Shown here one piece after another: positions 1 through 10,211 of a stretch of 64,000 nt of DNA. Each line of letters opens with the position of its first letter. The first letter of the stretch is position 1. Source of the stretch: Streptomyces alboniger (GTDB taxonomy: Bacteria > Actinomycetota > Actinomycetes > Streptomycetales > Streptomycetaceae). Both the position numbers and the translations under genes were made by a program. The stretch spans positions 7,254,001-7,318,000 of the forward strand of contig NZ_CP023695.1 in assembly GCF_008704395.1 (NCBI RefSeq). Direction: 5' to 3'. The notes beneath the pieces are model-generated. The model did not search any database. It had not been told where the DNA came from and saw only the letters and a list, made by a program, of their open reading frames with translations.

Positions 1-535
1 TGGTCGCCCCGACGCTGTCCGCGCGGGCGCTGCGCGCGTCGTCCGCGGCCGCCACCTCGTCGATCAGCGGTTGGTACGCCTGGGCCTCGAAGTCCGACTT
101 CGGTTCGTAGTCGGTGACGTCGTGGCGGATCCGGGTGAGCAGATCGGAGCCGCGGTCGGTGAGTTCACCCCGGTCGGCCATGGCGTCCCACTCGGTGGTG
201 ACGACATGGCCGACGTACGTGCGGACGTCGGCGCGAATACGGTCCCGGACGTCCTCCGGGTAGACCCGCGCCCGCTCCGAGATCTCGTGCAGCGCCTGGG
301 CCTCCACCCGCACGTGCTCCTGGGCGGCGCCGCGCGCCTCCCAGACGCCCGCGATGGCGAGGCCCAGCACGATGGCGTAGACGACACCGATCATCATCGT
401 CATGTACTCGATGACGTCCGGTGTCTCCGACGCGTCGTAGTCCGCGCCGGTTCTGCGGTGCCGCAGCAGCGTCACGACGAGCACGACACCGCAAGCGGCC
501 GCCATCGCGAGGGTGAGAACAAGCCATTCCGACAT
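1..535 (-). CDS. DUF4239-type membrane protein, C-terminus off the window edge
   Basis: Reading the minus strand from an ATG at 535 gives 178 codons with no stop before the window edge, so the C-terminus is missing. The N-terminus is a membrane helix (residues about 4-24), followed after a short loop by a second hydrophobic segment (about 44-64, MMIGVVYAIVLGLAIAGVW) and then a charged helical region rich in Glu, Arg and Ala. This layout, with an acidic helical domain between membrane helix pairs, fits the bestrophin-like DUF4239 family of actinobacteria, whose function is not known. A GGAGG ribosome site lies about 6 bases before the ATG and overlaps the end of the upstream minus-strand gene, so the two genes are probably co-transcribed. 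The family call is from pattern recognition only. Confidence 0.7.
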   Translation of the reverse strand, partial: MSEWLVLTLAMAAACGVVLVVTLLRHRRTGADYDASETPDVIEYMTMMIGVVYAIVLGLAIAGVWEARGAAQEHVRVEAQALHEISERARVYPEDVRDRIRADVRTYVGHVVTTEWDAMADRGELTDRGSDLLTRIRHDVTDYEPKSDFEAQAYQPLIDEVAAADDARSARADSVGAT

Positions 536-550
536 GGAGACCTCCGGCGG

Positions 551-1147
551 TCAGCGCGGGCGGAGCGCGGCGACGGCGAGAACCGCGGGCGCTGTGATGA
601 GCAGGGTGAGCGAGACGAGGGACGGGCCGTCGCGCGGCGGCCGCTTGCGGGTCGGCGCGTTGTACGACGGATATGTCACGGATGGCGATGGCTTGGTTGT
701 TCTGGTCGGGGTGGGGGGTTTGGGCTTGGGTTCGGGCTTGGGTTCGGGCGCCGACTTCGGAGCGAGTGCGGGCGGCGGGGGCGAGGCGGGCTCGACTGTC
801 GGCCGCGGTTTCGGCGCGGGCGCTGGTGGCGGGTCCGGGGCCGGGGCCTCCGGAGGTGGCGGAGGGGGCGGCGGAGGCGGTGGGGGAGCGGGCGGCGGGG
901 GCGGCGGGGGAGGCTTCGGCCGGTGCGTGGGCCCGGCCCAGCAGTTGGCGCCGTCACCCGCCACGGCCGTATGGCCGCCGCCCGAAGAACCGCCGCCCGG
1001 GCCGATCGACGCGTACGCGCAGCTGTCGGCCACGGCCCTTCCGGCGCCGGTGAGGGCGCCCAGGAGCAGCGCCATCGCCAGAAATGCCAACACGCGTGTG
1101 GCGAGGGGCGACAGGGCCCGCGAAGTTCCATGCACGACGGAGATCAT
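551..1147 (-). CDS. Secreted, membrane-anchored proline-rich protein
   Basis: This 198-residue protein has an N-terminal signal peptide (residues about 18-40, LAMALLLGALTGAGRAVA), a short Gly/Ser-rich region with two cysteines, and a stalk of nearly pure proline runs. A Pro/Lys/Glu region follows, then a C-terminal hydrophobic helix ending in Arg-Pro-Arg. It is probably exported and held in the membrane with the proline stalk spanning the cell wall. No LPXTG sortase signal is visible. The reading frame is open further upstream (to 1393), but that extension has no signal-peptide logic and overlaps the divergent lipoprotein gene, so the ATG at 1147 was chosen; no strong ribosome site supports it. 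The stop is 15 bp before the DUF4239-type gene on the same strand. Function unknown. Confidence 0.65.
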   Translation of the reverse strand: MISVVHGTSRALSPLATRVLAFLAMALLLGALTGAGRAVADSCAYASIGPGGGSSGGGHTAVAGDGANCWAGPTHRPKPPPPPPPPAPPPPPPPPPPPPEAPAPDPPPAPAPKPRPTVEPASPPPPALAPKSAPEPKPEPKPKPPTPTRTTKPSPSVTYPSYNAPTRKRPPRDGPSLVSLTLLITAPAVLAVAALRPR

Positions 1148-1380
1148 GGGCGCAGGGCGCCCCGCGCACGCGGGAAGCGCGCCCGAATGCCCCGAAGGGA
1201 TGAGGTGGTTATGGCGCGGGTTTGACGGCACGCGCCGCGGCCCCGGGCCCTCCCCACCGCGGACGCCGCGGAAAGAAATTCTTGGCCCCGTTGAACGCGA
1301 TGGTCGTCCCCGCCCGTACCTAGGGCCATGTGTGACGCAAAACGGCGCCACAACATCCAAGCGGACAGCGGGAGTTACAG

Positions 1381-2388
1381 ATGCGGCATCCAAGTGGGCG
1401 AGCCCCTCGGGCCGGGCGGAGCGCCTCGCTCGTAGCGACGGCTGCGGCTCTGCTGGCGTTGACGACGGCGTGCGGCCAGGAGAAGGGCGACCAGTCGCCG
1501 AATGGCCAGAACGTGGGCAACGAGGCGCCCGCGAAGGCCGACGGATACGGCGCGGGCGACGGTTACGGGGCGGACGACGGTGCCGTGGAGGGCGGGGCTG
1601 CCAAGGCGAAGGCGGCCGGACAGCTCGCCGTATGGGACAGCAAGAAGCTCGGGAAGGTCGTCACCGACAGCGAGGGCTTCACGCTCTACCGCTTCGACAA
1701 GGACACCGCCCAGCCGCCCAAGTCCAACTGCGACGCCGCCTGCCTGAAGGCCTGGCCGGCCGTGGCCGCCGACGGGGCCAAGGCGGCGCCGGGCGTCGAC
1801 GCTTCCCTGCTCGGCGAGGTGACCACCACGGACGGCACCAAGCAGCTCACCATCGACGGCTGGCCGATGTACCGGTTCGCGAAGGACGCCAAGCCCGGCG
1901 ACGCCAAGGGGCAGGGTGTGGGCGGAACTTGGTACGCGGCCGCCCCCGACGGCAAGAAGGCCTCGGCCGCGCCGGCCGAGAAGGCCCCGGAGGAGGCGGC
2001 CCCAGAGGAGACCGCTCCCGCCGACCCCGCGGGCCTGTCCACCCGCAAGGACCCGAAGCTCGGCGAGATCGTCGTCGACAAGAACGGCATGACCGTCTAC
2101 CGCTTCACCAAGGACTCCGCCTGGCCGATCAAGTCCAACTGCGTGGGCGCCTGCGCCGAGAAGTGGCCCGCTGTCGCCCCCGTCGACAAGTCCGACGCCG
2201 TGGGCATCAAGAAGAAGGGCTACATGACCTACGACCGCCCGGACGGCGGCAAGCAGCAGACGATCGACTGCTGGCCGCTGTACACCTTCGCGGGCGACAA
2301 GAAGGCGGGCGACACCAACGGCCAGGGCGTGGGAGGCACTTGGTACGCCGTGAGCCCGGACGGCAAGGCGATCGGCGCACCGAAGTAG
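1381..2388 (+). CDS. Lipoprotein with two COG4315-type repeats (SCO0930-like)
   Basis: This 335-residue exported lipoprotein has a basic N-terminus, a hydrophobic segment and a lipobox-like LTTAC with Cys31 as the likely lipidated residue. An Ala/Gly/Asp-rich linker runs to about residue 80. Two homologous repeats follow (about 85-195 and 220-330). Each has the pattern GxTxYRFxKD, a Cys pair around CxxxCxxxWP, and a closing GQGVGGTWYA. This is the secreted-repeat/Lipoprotein_15 family, whose biochemical role is not established; the cysteine pairs and aromatic residues suggest an extracytoplasmic redox or ligand-binding role, which is inference. A GGGAG ribosome site lies 8 bases before the ATG. 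From memory it corresponds to the lipoprotein near rmdA in S. coelicolor. Confidence 0.85.
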   Translation: MRHPSGRAPRAGRSASLVATAAALLALTTACGQEKGDQSPNGQNVGNEAPAKADGYGAGDGYGADDGAVEGGAAKAKAAGQLAVWDSKKLGKVVTDSEGFTLYRFDKDTAQPPKSNCDAACLKAWPAVAADGAKAAPGVDASLLGEVTTTDGTKQLTIDGWPMYRFAKDAKPGDAKGQGVGGTWYAAAPDGKKASAAPAEKAPEEAAPEETAPADPAGLSTRKDPKLGEIVVDKNGMTVYRFTKDSAWPIKSNCVGACAEKWPAVAPVDKSDAVGIKKKGYMTYDRPDGGKQQTIDCWPLYTFAGDKKAGDTNGQGVGGTWYAVSPDGKAIGAPK

Positions 2389-2478
2389 CCTCCCGCGAAG
2401 CGCCGAGGCCCCCCAACCTCCCCCGAGGTTCTCCAAGGATCTCCAAGGACCCGCAAGCCCCCCCCACGGAGCACGGCC

Positions 2479-2524
2479 GACCGGCCCGTTTCCCCCCTTA
2501 TCACAAGGAGGGAGCGGGCCGGTC
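2479..2524. terminator. Hairpin terminator after the lipoprotein gene
   Basis: GACCGGCCCG at 2479-2488 pairs perfectly with CGGGCCGGTC at 2515-2524. The loop side holds a further partly complementary C-run and GGAGGG stretch, so the stem can extend. There is no U-tract, as is usual for Streptomyces terminators. The rest of 2389-2671 holds no gene that I can support. Confidence 0.75.
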
Positions 2525-2671
2525 CGCTGTGTGGGGAACGGCACTTGCCAAAGGCAGTGACCGAGAACGGACGGCCAATTTCCGGTTTGACTCGCTCCCT
2601 TGGCGGACGATCAGTAGCCTCACCCTCGAACATCGGATCGCCTGCGTCGCCCCCTATGCCTTGGAGTCTTG

Positions 2672-3484
2672 ATGGAGCGTCCCGCCTGGGCCCCGCTCGG
2701 CATCGACCTCACGATGCCCAGCGTGTCCCGCATCTACGACTACTACCTGGGCGGCTCGCACAATTTCGAAGTGGACAGGGAGGCCGGCCGCAAGGCGATG
2801 GAGTTCATGCCGGGCCTGCCCAAGATCATGCAGGCGAACCGCGCCTTCATGCGGCGGGCGGTGCGATACGCCGTCGGGCAGGGCGTCACCCAGTTCCTCG
2901 ACATCGGTTCCGGTATCCCCACCTTCGGCAACGTCCACGAGGTGGCGCAGCGGGCCAGCGAAGAGGCGCGGGTCGTCTACGTCGACCACGACCCGGTGGC
3001 CGTGGCGCACAGCGAGGCCGTCCTGGAGGGCGACGAACGGACCGCGGTCCTCGCCGCGGATCTGCGCAAGCCCCGGGACATTCTCGGCAGTTCGCAGGTG
3101 GGCTCGCTCCTCGACCTGGACCGCCCGGTGGCGCTGCTGCTCGTCGCCGTCCTGCACTTCGTCGAGGACGCGTACGATCCTTGCGCGGCCGTCGCCGAGT
3201 TGAGGGACGCTCTCGCGCCCGGCAGCCTGATCGTCCTCACGCATGCCTCGTACGAAGGGATTCCGGTTCCCCCCGAGCAGGCCGGCGGGACGGTCGGTGT
3301 ATACAAAGACATCCGCAATCCACTGATCATGCGCTCGCGCGACGAGATCGCGCGGTTCTTCGAGGGGTACGACATGGTGGAACCCGGCCTGGTGCCGATG
3401 CCGCACTGGCGGCCCGACACAGCGCCCGAGGAGGAGGACCCCTACTCCTTCTCGGGGTTCGCGGGCGTGGGACGGAAGCGTTGA
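2672..3484 (+). CDS. SAM-dependent methyltransferase, DUF574 (PF04672) family
   Basis: This is a 270-residue protein of the actinobacterial DUF574 family, recognised from the N-terminal pattern of a short helix, RIYDYYLGGSHNF, and AxxNRAFMRRAV. The SAM-binding glycine motif FLDIGSGIPT follows, then a VYVDHDPVAVAH acidic strand that would hold the ribose. Substrates of the family are mostly unknown. The ATG at 2672 was chosen over the TTG directly before it (2669) because TGGAG at 2662-2666 is well spaced. The stop codon overlaps the TTG start of the next gene, so the two are translationally coupled; the same pairing with an RmdA-like gene is, from memory, found in S. coelicolor. Confidence 0.85.
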   Translation: MERPAWAPLGIDLTMPSVSRIYDYYLGGSHNFEVDREAGRKAMEFMPGLPKIMQANRAFMRRAVRYAVGQGVTQFLDIGSGIPTFGNVHEVAQRASEEARVVYVDHDPVAVAHSEAVLEGDERTAVLAADLRKPRDILGSSQVGSLLDLDRPVALLLVAVLHFVEDAYDPCAAVAELRDALAPGSLIVLTHASYEGIPVPPEQAGGTVGVYKDIRNPLIMRSRDEIARFFEGYDMVEPGLVPMPHWRPDTAPEEEDPYSFSGFAGVGRKR

Positions 3485-5625
3485 GCGCCGAGCCGGACGG
3501 ACCGGAGGGGAGACTCCGCAGGTTCGCCACCATCTGGAGCCGTGCCATCTTCCCCGTGACGGCCACCTCACTGACCCGCCCCGAGTTCGAGCAGCAACTG
3601 GTACCGCTCGCCCGGAGGTTGCGCGACGCGCTCCGGGAGCGGGTCTTCGACGCGAAACAGGGCCAGGCCGTCGGTGCCGCCCTCATCGACACGCACTGCA
3701 CCGATCCCGAGGCGCTCAGCCGCACCCTCGACTGCGTCGACGCCTACCTGGTCCTGTACTGCGGCGGCGACGGCCCCCAGGAGGAGCTGCGGGCCCGCAG
3801 CTCCCGCATCCAGCACGCGGTCGCGGCCGGGTTCGCCCAGGCGCTGCGCGAGCGCACCCTCGTCGAGCAGGAGGCCATCTCCCGGGCCGCCCTGAGCGCG
3901 CGCAGCGCGGTCGCCGAGGCCCTGCACGCGAGCGAGGCGCGCTTCCGTGCCGTCTTCCACGGCGCGGCGATCGGCATCGGCATCGCCGACCTCGACGGCA
4001 CGATCCTTGAGGTCAACGACGCGCTGATCCGTATGTTCGGCGGCCTGGAGAACCACCTGCGCGGGCGCAACGCGGCGGAGTGGACGCACCCCGACGACTC
4101 TCCCCACGTATGGAAGCTGTACGAGGAGCTGGTGCGCGGCGAGCGTGAGCACTATCGGGTGGAGAAGGCCTTCTACCGCCCCGACGGCACGGTCCTGTGG
4201 ACCAACCTCACCGTCTCGCTGCTGCGCGACGCGGACGGCCTTCCGCAGTACCAGCTGGCGCTGATGGAGGACACCACCGAGCGCCGGCTGCTCAACCTGC
4301 GCCTTCGCTACGAGGCCACGCACGACGCGCTCACCGGGCTGCCCAACCGCACGCTGTTCTTCGAGCGCCTGGAGAAGGCCCTCTCCGCGGGCGAGAACGC
4401 GCGGTTCGGGCTCTGCTACCTCGACCTCGACGGATTCAAGACCGTCAACGACAGCCTGGGACACGCGGCGGGCGACCGGCTGCTCGTCGAGGTCGCCGAC
4501 CGGCTCCAGTCGTGTGCGACCGCGCCCGGCGAGATGGTGGCCCGGCTCGGCGGCGACGAATTCGTGGCGCTCACCACGGGCACCGACACCCAGACCGAGG
4601 TGGACGAACTGGCGGGGCGCATCATGAACGCCCTCGCCGCCCCGATCCGCGTCGACGGCCGCGAGCTGACCGTGCGCGGCAGCATCGGCATCGTGGAGGG
4701 CCCGGCCGGTGAGCGCGGCGCGGCGGACGTGCTGCGCAGCGCCGACATCACGATGTACCGCGCCAAGTCGGCGGGCGGCAACCGCTACGAACTGGCCGAT
4801 CCCGAGGCCGACGCCCGCGCCATCACCCGGCACGGCCTGACCACCGCGCTGCCCGCGGCCCTGGAGCGCGGCGAGTTCTTCATCGAGTACCAGCCGCTGG
4901 TGCATCTCGGCGACGGCAGTGTGCGCGGCGCCGAGGCGCTCGTGCGGTGGCTGCACCCCCAGCACGGCATCATCGGCCCCGACCGGTTCATCCCGCTCGC
5001 CGAGCACACCGGCCTGATCGTGCCGCTCGGCCGCTGGGTCCTCGAGGAGTCCGTGCGCCAGGCCCGCCTCTGGGAGGCGCGCCCTCTGGACGGGGCCGTC
5101 GGCGGGCCGCTCCGGGTCAACGTCAACCTCTCGCCCATGCAGCTCACTCATCCGGGTCTGGTCTCCGACACGGTCGACATCCTGGAGCGCGAGGGACTGG
5201 AGCCGGGTGCGCTCTGCCTGGAGGTCACCGAGTCCGCGCTGATAGGAGCGGACGACGATCTGCTGAAGCCGTTGCGCAGGCTCGCCGAGATGGGCGTGGA
5301 CATCGCGCTCGACGACTTCGGCACGGGCTACTCCAACCTCGCCAATCTGCGTCGGCTGCCGGTGAGCGTCCTCAAGCTCGACCGGTCCTTCACCCAGGGC
5401 ATGCAGCACTTCCCTGCCGACCCCGTCGACCTGAAGATCGTCGAAGGGATCGTCTCGCTCGCGCACAGCCTGGACCTCGCGGTCACCGTCGAGGGCGTCG
5501 AGACGGGCGCGCAGGCGGACCAGCTGCGGGAGCTCGGCTGTGATACGGCTCAAGGCTGGTACTACGCGCGGCCGGGGCCGCCGGATCGCCTTCACGAACT
5601 GGCGCTGGCCGACGCGGTCGGCTGA
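3481..5625 (+). CDS. rmdA: PAS-GGDEF-EAL cyclic-di-GMP enzyme, RmdA-like
   Basis: This is a cytoplasmic 714-residue protein for c-di-GMP turnover. An N-terminal helical region (1-145) is followed by a PAS sensor domain (about 150-270). The GGDEF domain has an intact GGDEF at 357-361, and the EAL domain has E485-A486-L487. The EAL active-site residues are all present: the Asn in NVNLS, the Glu in LEVTES, the Asp pair in DDFGTGYS, the Lys in LKLD and the Glu in VEGVET, so phosphodiesterase activity is expected. S. coelicolor RmdA (SCO0928) has this architecture and acts as a phosphodiesterase affecting development. The TTG start overlaps the methyltransferase stop (TTGA), with GGAAG upstream. 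No membrane segment is seen. Confidence 0.85.
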   Translation: MSAEPDGPEGRLRRFATIWSRAIFPVTATSLTRPEFEQQLVPLARRLRDALRERVFDAKQGQAVGAALIDTHCTDPEALSRTLDCVDAYLVLYCGGDGPQEELRARSSRIQHAVAAGFAQALRERTLVEQEAISRAALSARSAVAEALHASEARFRAVFHGAAIGIGIADLDGTILEVNDALIRMFGGLENHLRGRNAAEWTHPDDSPHVWKLYEELVRGEREHYRVEKAFYRPDGTVLWTNLTVSLLRDADGLPQYQLALMEDTTERRLLNLRLRYEATHDALTGLPNRTLFFERLEKALSAGENARFGLCYLDLDGFKTVNDSLGHAAGDRLLVEVADRLQSCATAPGEMVARLGGDEFVALTTGTDTQTEVDELAGRIMNALAAPIRVDGRELTVRGSIGIVEGPAGERGAADVLRSADITMYRAKSAGGNRYELADPEADARAITRHGLTTALPAALERGEFFIEYQPLVHLGDGSVRGAEALVRWLHPQHGIIGPDRFIPLAEHTGLIVPLGRWVLEESVRQARLWEARPLDGAVGGPLRVNVNLSPMQLTHPGLVSDTVDILEREGLEPGALCLEVTESALIGADDDLLKPLRRLAEMGVDIALDDFGTGYSNLANLRRLPVSVLKLDRSFTQGMQHFPADPVDLKIVEGIVSLAHSLDLAVTVEGVETGAQADQLRELGCDTAQGWYYARPGPPDRLHELALADAVG

Positions 5626-5677
5626 CCGCCGGGGTGGGAGCAGATCAACTCGGGGGGTGCGTGTGGTTCGCCTGGCG

Positions 5678-5782
5678 CGGGTGCGTCGTGGTCGCTCGCG
5701 CAGTTCCCCGCGCCCCTGAGGGGGCACGGATGCGCCCCGTCAGGGGCGCGGGGAACTGCGCGACCAGCCCACGACGCACCCG
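5678..5782. terminator. Long inverted repeat between convergent genes
   Basis: Two arms (5678-5719 and 5740-5782) are almost perfectly complementary over about 40 bp around a GC-rich loop. The inner arms carry GCAGTTCCCCGCGCCCCT and its complement, a sequence I recognise as a common intergenic hairpin in Streptomyces genomes. It sits between the convergent c-di-GMP gene and the LysR gene and should terminate both. Confidence 0.8.
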
Positions 5783-5803
5783 CACCTGAAATCCGAGGCA
5801 CCC

Positions 5804-6685
5804 TCACCCGCCCTGGGCCAAAAGCATCCGCTGGAGTTCCCGCGCCGCCCGCGGCGGAGCCACATCGCTGCGGTGCGCGAGGGCGATCGTGCGGGACAGG
5901 CCCGGCCTGGTCAGCGGGGTCGTCCGCAGGTCGGAGCCCGGACGCTCGGCCACCATGCGCGGCACGACCGCAACGCCCAGCCCCGCCCGTACGAAGCCGA
6001 GCACCGCGTCCATCTCGCCGCCCTCCACCGCGAACTCCGGCTCGAACCCCTCGGCCCGGCAGGCCGCGACGGTCAGTTCCCGCAGGTCGTAGCCGTGCCG
6101 GAACATCACAAGGCGCTCGCCCTGGAGATCGGCGATGCGCACGCTCCGCCCCAGCCGCCGCGCCCGCGGGGACGACACCACGACCAGGTCCTCCCGCAGC
6201 AGCTCCACCGTGGTCAGCGCGGGCGAGGGACTCGGCAGCGGCAGCACCACCAGGGCGAGGTCCAGCGCCCCGCGCGCCAGTTCGCGTACGAGATCGTGGG
6301 AACCGCCCTCCTCGATGAGCAGCTGGATCCCCGGATGCCGGTCATGGAAAGCGCGCAGCACGTCGGGGAGCAGCCCCGTGCACACGCTCGGCGTCGCCCC
6401 GAGGCGGATGCGGCCGCGGCGCAGCTGCGCCAGCTCCTGCACCTCGATCCGGGCGGTGTCCGCGTCCGCGAGGATCCGCCGGGCCAGCGGCAGCAGCGCC
6501 TCGCCCGCGTCGGTCAGCGCGATGTTGCCGCGGGCCCGGCTGAACAGCTCCGCGCCCAGCTCCTTCTCCAGGGCCCTGATCTGCTGCGAGAGCGAGGGCT
6601 GGGAGACGTGGACCCGCTCGGCGGCCCGCGTGAAGTGCCATGTCTCGGCGACCGCGACGAAGTAGTGCAGCTGCTGGAATTGCAT
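5804..6685 (-). CDS. LysR-family transcriptional regulator
   Basis: This 293-residue protein has an N-terminal winged helix-turn-helix (residues about 1-60: LHYFVAVAETWHFTRAAE then SQPSLSQQI) and a LysR substrate-binding domain (about 88-290). It is divergent from sdhCAB, with a 96-bp shared intergenic region holding a classical LysR dyad, so control of the sdh operon and itself is likely; the inducer is unknown. The ATG at 6685 gives the family-typical MxFxQLxYF start. An in-frame GTG at 6694 adds three residues and cannot be excluded. From memory the same divergent arrangement occurs in S. coelicolor. Confidence 0.85.
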   Translation of the reverse strand: MQFQQLHYFVAVAETWHFTRAAERVHVSQPSLSQQIRALEKELGAELFSRARGNIALTDAGEALLPLARRILADADTARIEVQELAQLRRGRIRLGATPSVCTGLLPDVLRAFHDRHPGIQLLIEEGGSHDLVRELARGALDLALVVLPLPSPSPALTTVELLREDLVVVSSPRARRLGRSVRIADLQGERLVMFRHGYDLRELTVAACRAEGFEPEFAVEGGEMDAVLGFVRAGLGVAVVPRMVAERPGSDLRTTPLTRPGLSRTIALAHRSDVAPPRAARELQRMLLAQGG

Positions 6686-6707
6686 ACGCCGCACGATACG
6701 TCGGTCG

Positions 6708-6743
6708 ATAGGCCCAGGCTATTGAGATGAGCCAGACCATCTC
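6708..6743. promoter_or_regulatory. LysR operator region between lysR and sdhC
   Basis: ATAG-N7-CTAT at 6708-6722 contains the LysR-type T-N11-A core. A second dyad, GAGATG-N8-CATCTC, lies at 6724-6743, immediately before the proposed sdhC -35 box. This arrangement of an anchoring site followed by a promoter-proximal activation site is typical of LysR regulators. Binding has not been tested. Confidence 0.55.
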
Positions 6744-6774
6744 TTGGACCGATTGGGACCTTCGGCCGTAGCGT
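6744..6774 (+). promoter_or_regulatory. Proposed sdhC promoter, possibly giving a leaderless mRNA
   Basis: TTGGAC at 6744-6749 and TAGCGT at 6769-6774 resemble the main vegetative -35 and -10 boxes, though the 19-base spacer is long. Transcription would begin about 6-7 bases after the -10 box, at or next to the A of the sdhC ATG at 6782. No ribosome site is present between the box and the start codon, which fits a leaderless message. Confidence 0.4.
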
Positions 6775-6781
6775 CACTGAC

Positions 6782-7489
6782 ATGGCTCTGGCAACGCGGA
6801 CGGACAAACGGCCGTCCATGACCCGCACGCTCTGGGACTCCACCATCGGCAAGAAGACCGTGATGGCGGTGAGCGGCCTGATCATGCTGCTCTACCTGGT
6901 CGCGCACATGGTCGGAAACCTGAAGATCTTCTTCGGTCCCGAGGAGATCAACCACTACGCCCACTGGCTGCGCACGGTCGGCGAGCCCTTCATGCACGAC
7001 GAGTGGACGCTCTGGCTGGTCCGCGTGGTCCTCGTCGCCGCCGTCGTCGCGCACGCCACCTCCGCCTACCAGCTGAGCCGCCGCGACATCAGGGCGCGCC
7101 CCGCCAAGTACGTCCACAAAAGGGCGCAGGCGACCTTCGCGACCCGCACCATGCGCTGGGGCGGCATCATCCTCGCGCTCTTCATCGTCTGGCACATCCT
7201 CGACCTGACGACCGGCACCGTGCACCCCGGCGGCTACCAGCACCTGCACCCGTACCAGAACATCATCGACACCTTCTCCACCTGGTACGGCAACGTCATC
7301 TACATCGTCGCCGTCGTCGCCCTCGGCTTCCACGTCCGGCACGGACTGTGGAGCGCCGCGCAGACCCTGGGCGTCGGCACCGCCACCCGCGACCGTGTCC
7401 TGAGGCCCCTGGCCAACGGACTCGCGCTGGTGCTGACCGCCGGCTTCGTCTCCGTACCCGTGGCCGTCATGACCGGACTGGTGAGCTGA
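6782..7489 (+). CDS. sdhC: Succinate dehydrogenase cytochrome b subunit
   Basis: This 235-residue integral membrane protein has about five membrane helices (near residues 28-46, 76-98, 122-142, 168-190 and 210-232), as in the single-subunit cytochrome b558 anchors of Bacillus- and Wolinella-type succinate:quinone oxidoreductases. Histidines in AHMVGN, VVAHATSAYQ and WHILD are candidate haem ligands. It anchors SdhA/SdhB at the inner face of the membrane and passes electrons to quinone. It is the first gene of the sdhCAB operon and ends 3 bp before sdhA. Its ATG may be leaderless. Confidence 0.85.
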   Translation: MALATRTDKRPSMTRTLWDSTIGKKTVMAVSGLIMLLYLVAHMVGNLKIFFGPEEINHYAHWLRTVGEPFMHDEWTLWLVRVVLVAAVVAHATSAYQLSRRDIRARPAKYVHKRAQATFATRTMRWGGIILALFIVWHILDLTTGTVHPGGYQHLHPYQNIIDTFSTWYGNVIYIVAVVALGFHVRHGLWSAAQTLGVGTATRDRVLRPLANGLALVLTAGFVSVPVAVMTGLVS

Positions 7490-7492
7490 ACC

Positions 7493-9447
<1,955 letters not shown>

Positions 9448-9451
<4 letters not shown>

Positions 9452-10194
9452 AGCTCACCCTGCGCGTCTGGCGCCAGAAGAACGCCGACGCCGACGGCGC
9501 GATGTCCACGTACGAAGTGGACGGCATCTCCTCCGACATGTCCTTCCTGGAGATGCTCGACACCCTCAACGAAGAACTCATCGTCAAGGGCGACGACCCC
9601 GTGGCCTTCGACCACGACTGCCGCGAGGGCATCTGCGGCGCCTGTTCGCTCGTCATCAACGGCGACGCGCACGGGCCCGAGCGCACCACCACCTGCCAGC
9701 TCCACATGCGGTCCTTCGAGGACGGCGACACCATCGACATCGAACCGTGGCGTGCCGCGGCCTTCCCGGTGGTCAAGGACCTGGTCGTGGACCGCTCGGC
9801 GTTCGACCGGATCATCCAGTCCGGCGGCTACATCAGCGCCCCGACGGGCTCCGCGCCCGACGCGCACGCCACGCCCGTGCCCAAGCCGGACGCCGACTCC
9901 GCCTTCGAGCACGCCGAGTGCATCGGCTGCGGGGCGTGCGTGGCCGCCTGCCCCAACGGCTCCGCCATGCTCTTCACCTCGGCCAAGGTCAACCACCTCA
10001 ATGTGCTGCCGCAGGGTGCTCCCGAGCGCGAGACGCGTGTGCTGGACATGGTGGCGCAGATGGACGAGGAGGGGTTCGGGGGCTGCACGCTCACCGGCGC
10101 CTGCGCCTCTGCCTGTCCCAAGGGGATTCCGTTGCCTTCCATCTCCGCGATGAACAAGGAGTGGCTGCGGGCCACCCGGAAGGTGAGCCGGTAG
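9448..10194 (+). CDS. sdhB: Succinate dehydrogenase iron-sulfur subunit
   Basis: This 248-residue electron-transfer subunit carries a [2Fe-2S] site in CREGICGAC plus a downstream Cys (TTTCQ), a [4Fe-4S] site in [12 protein letters not shown], and a [3Fe-4S] site with cysteines in [15 protein letters not shown]. It relays electrons from SdhA flavin to SdhC haem/quinone. The ATG overlaps the sdhA stop (ATGA). The stop is 17 bp from the end of the convergent UvrA-like gene; no obvious hairpin fits in that gap. Confidence 0.95.
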
Positions 10195-10211
10195 CTCCGC
10201 GGGAGGGGCGC

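Noticed and set aside
1290..1325. GAAC ... CGTA pair ahead of the lipoprotein gene as an ECF sigma promoter
   Set aside because: The 18-base spacer is longer than the 15-16 bases usual for this type; evidence is too weak to list.
2587..2623. TTGACT and TAGCCT as promoter of the methyltransferase gene
   Set aside because: The spacing of 22 bases is too long for a vegetative promoter; no better -10 box fits.
513..2672. Long plus-strand frame rich in Gly and Arg
   Set aside because: It runs antisense through the proline-rich gene and out of frame through the lipoprotein; no ribosome site or domain supports it.
3568..5727. 719-codon minus-strand frame opposite the PAS-GGDEF-EAL gene
   Set aside because: Shadow frame; the plus strand has intact GGDEF and EAL motifs.
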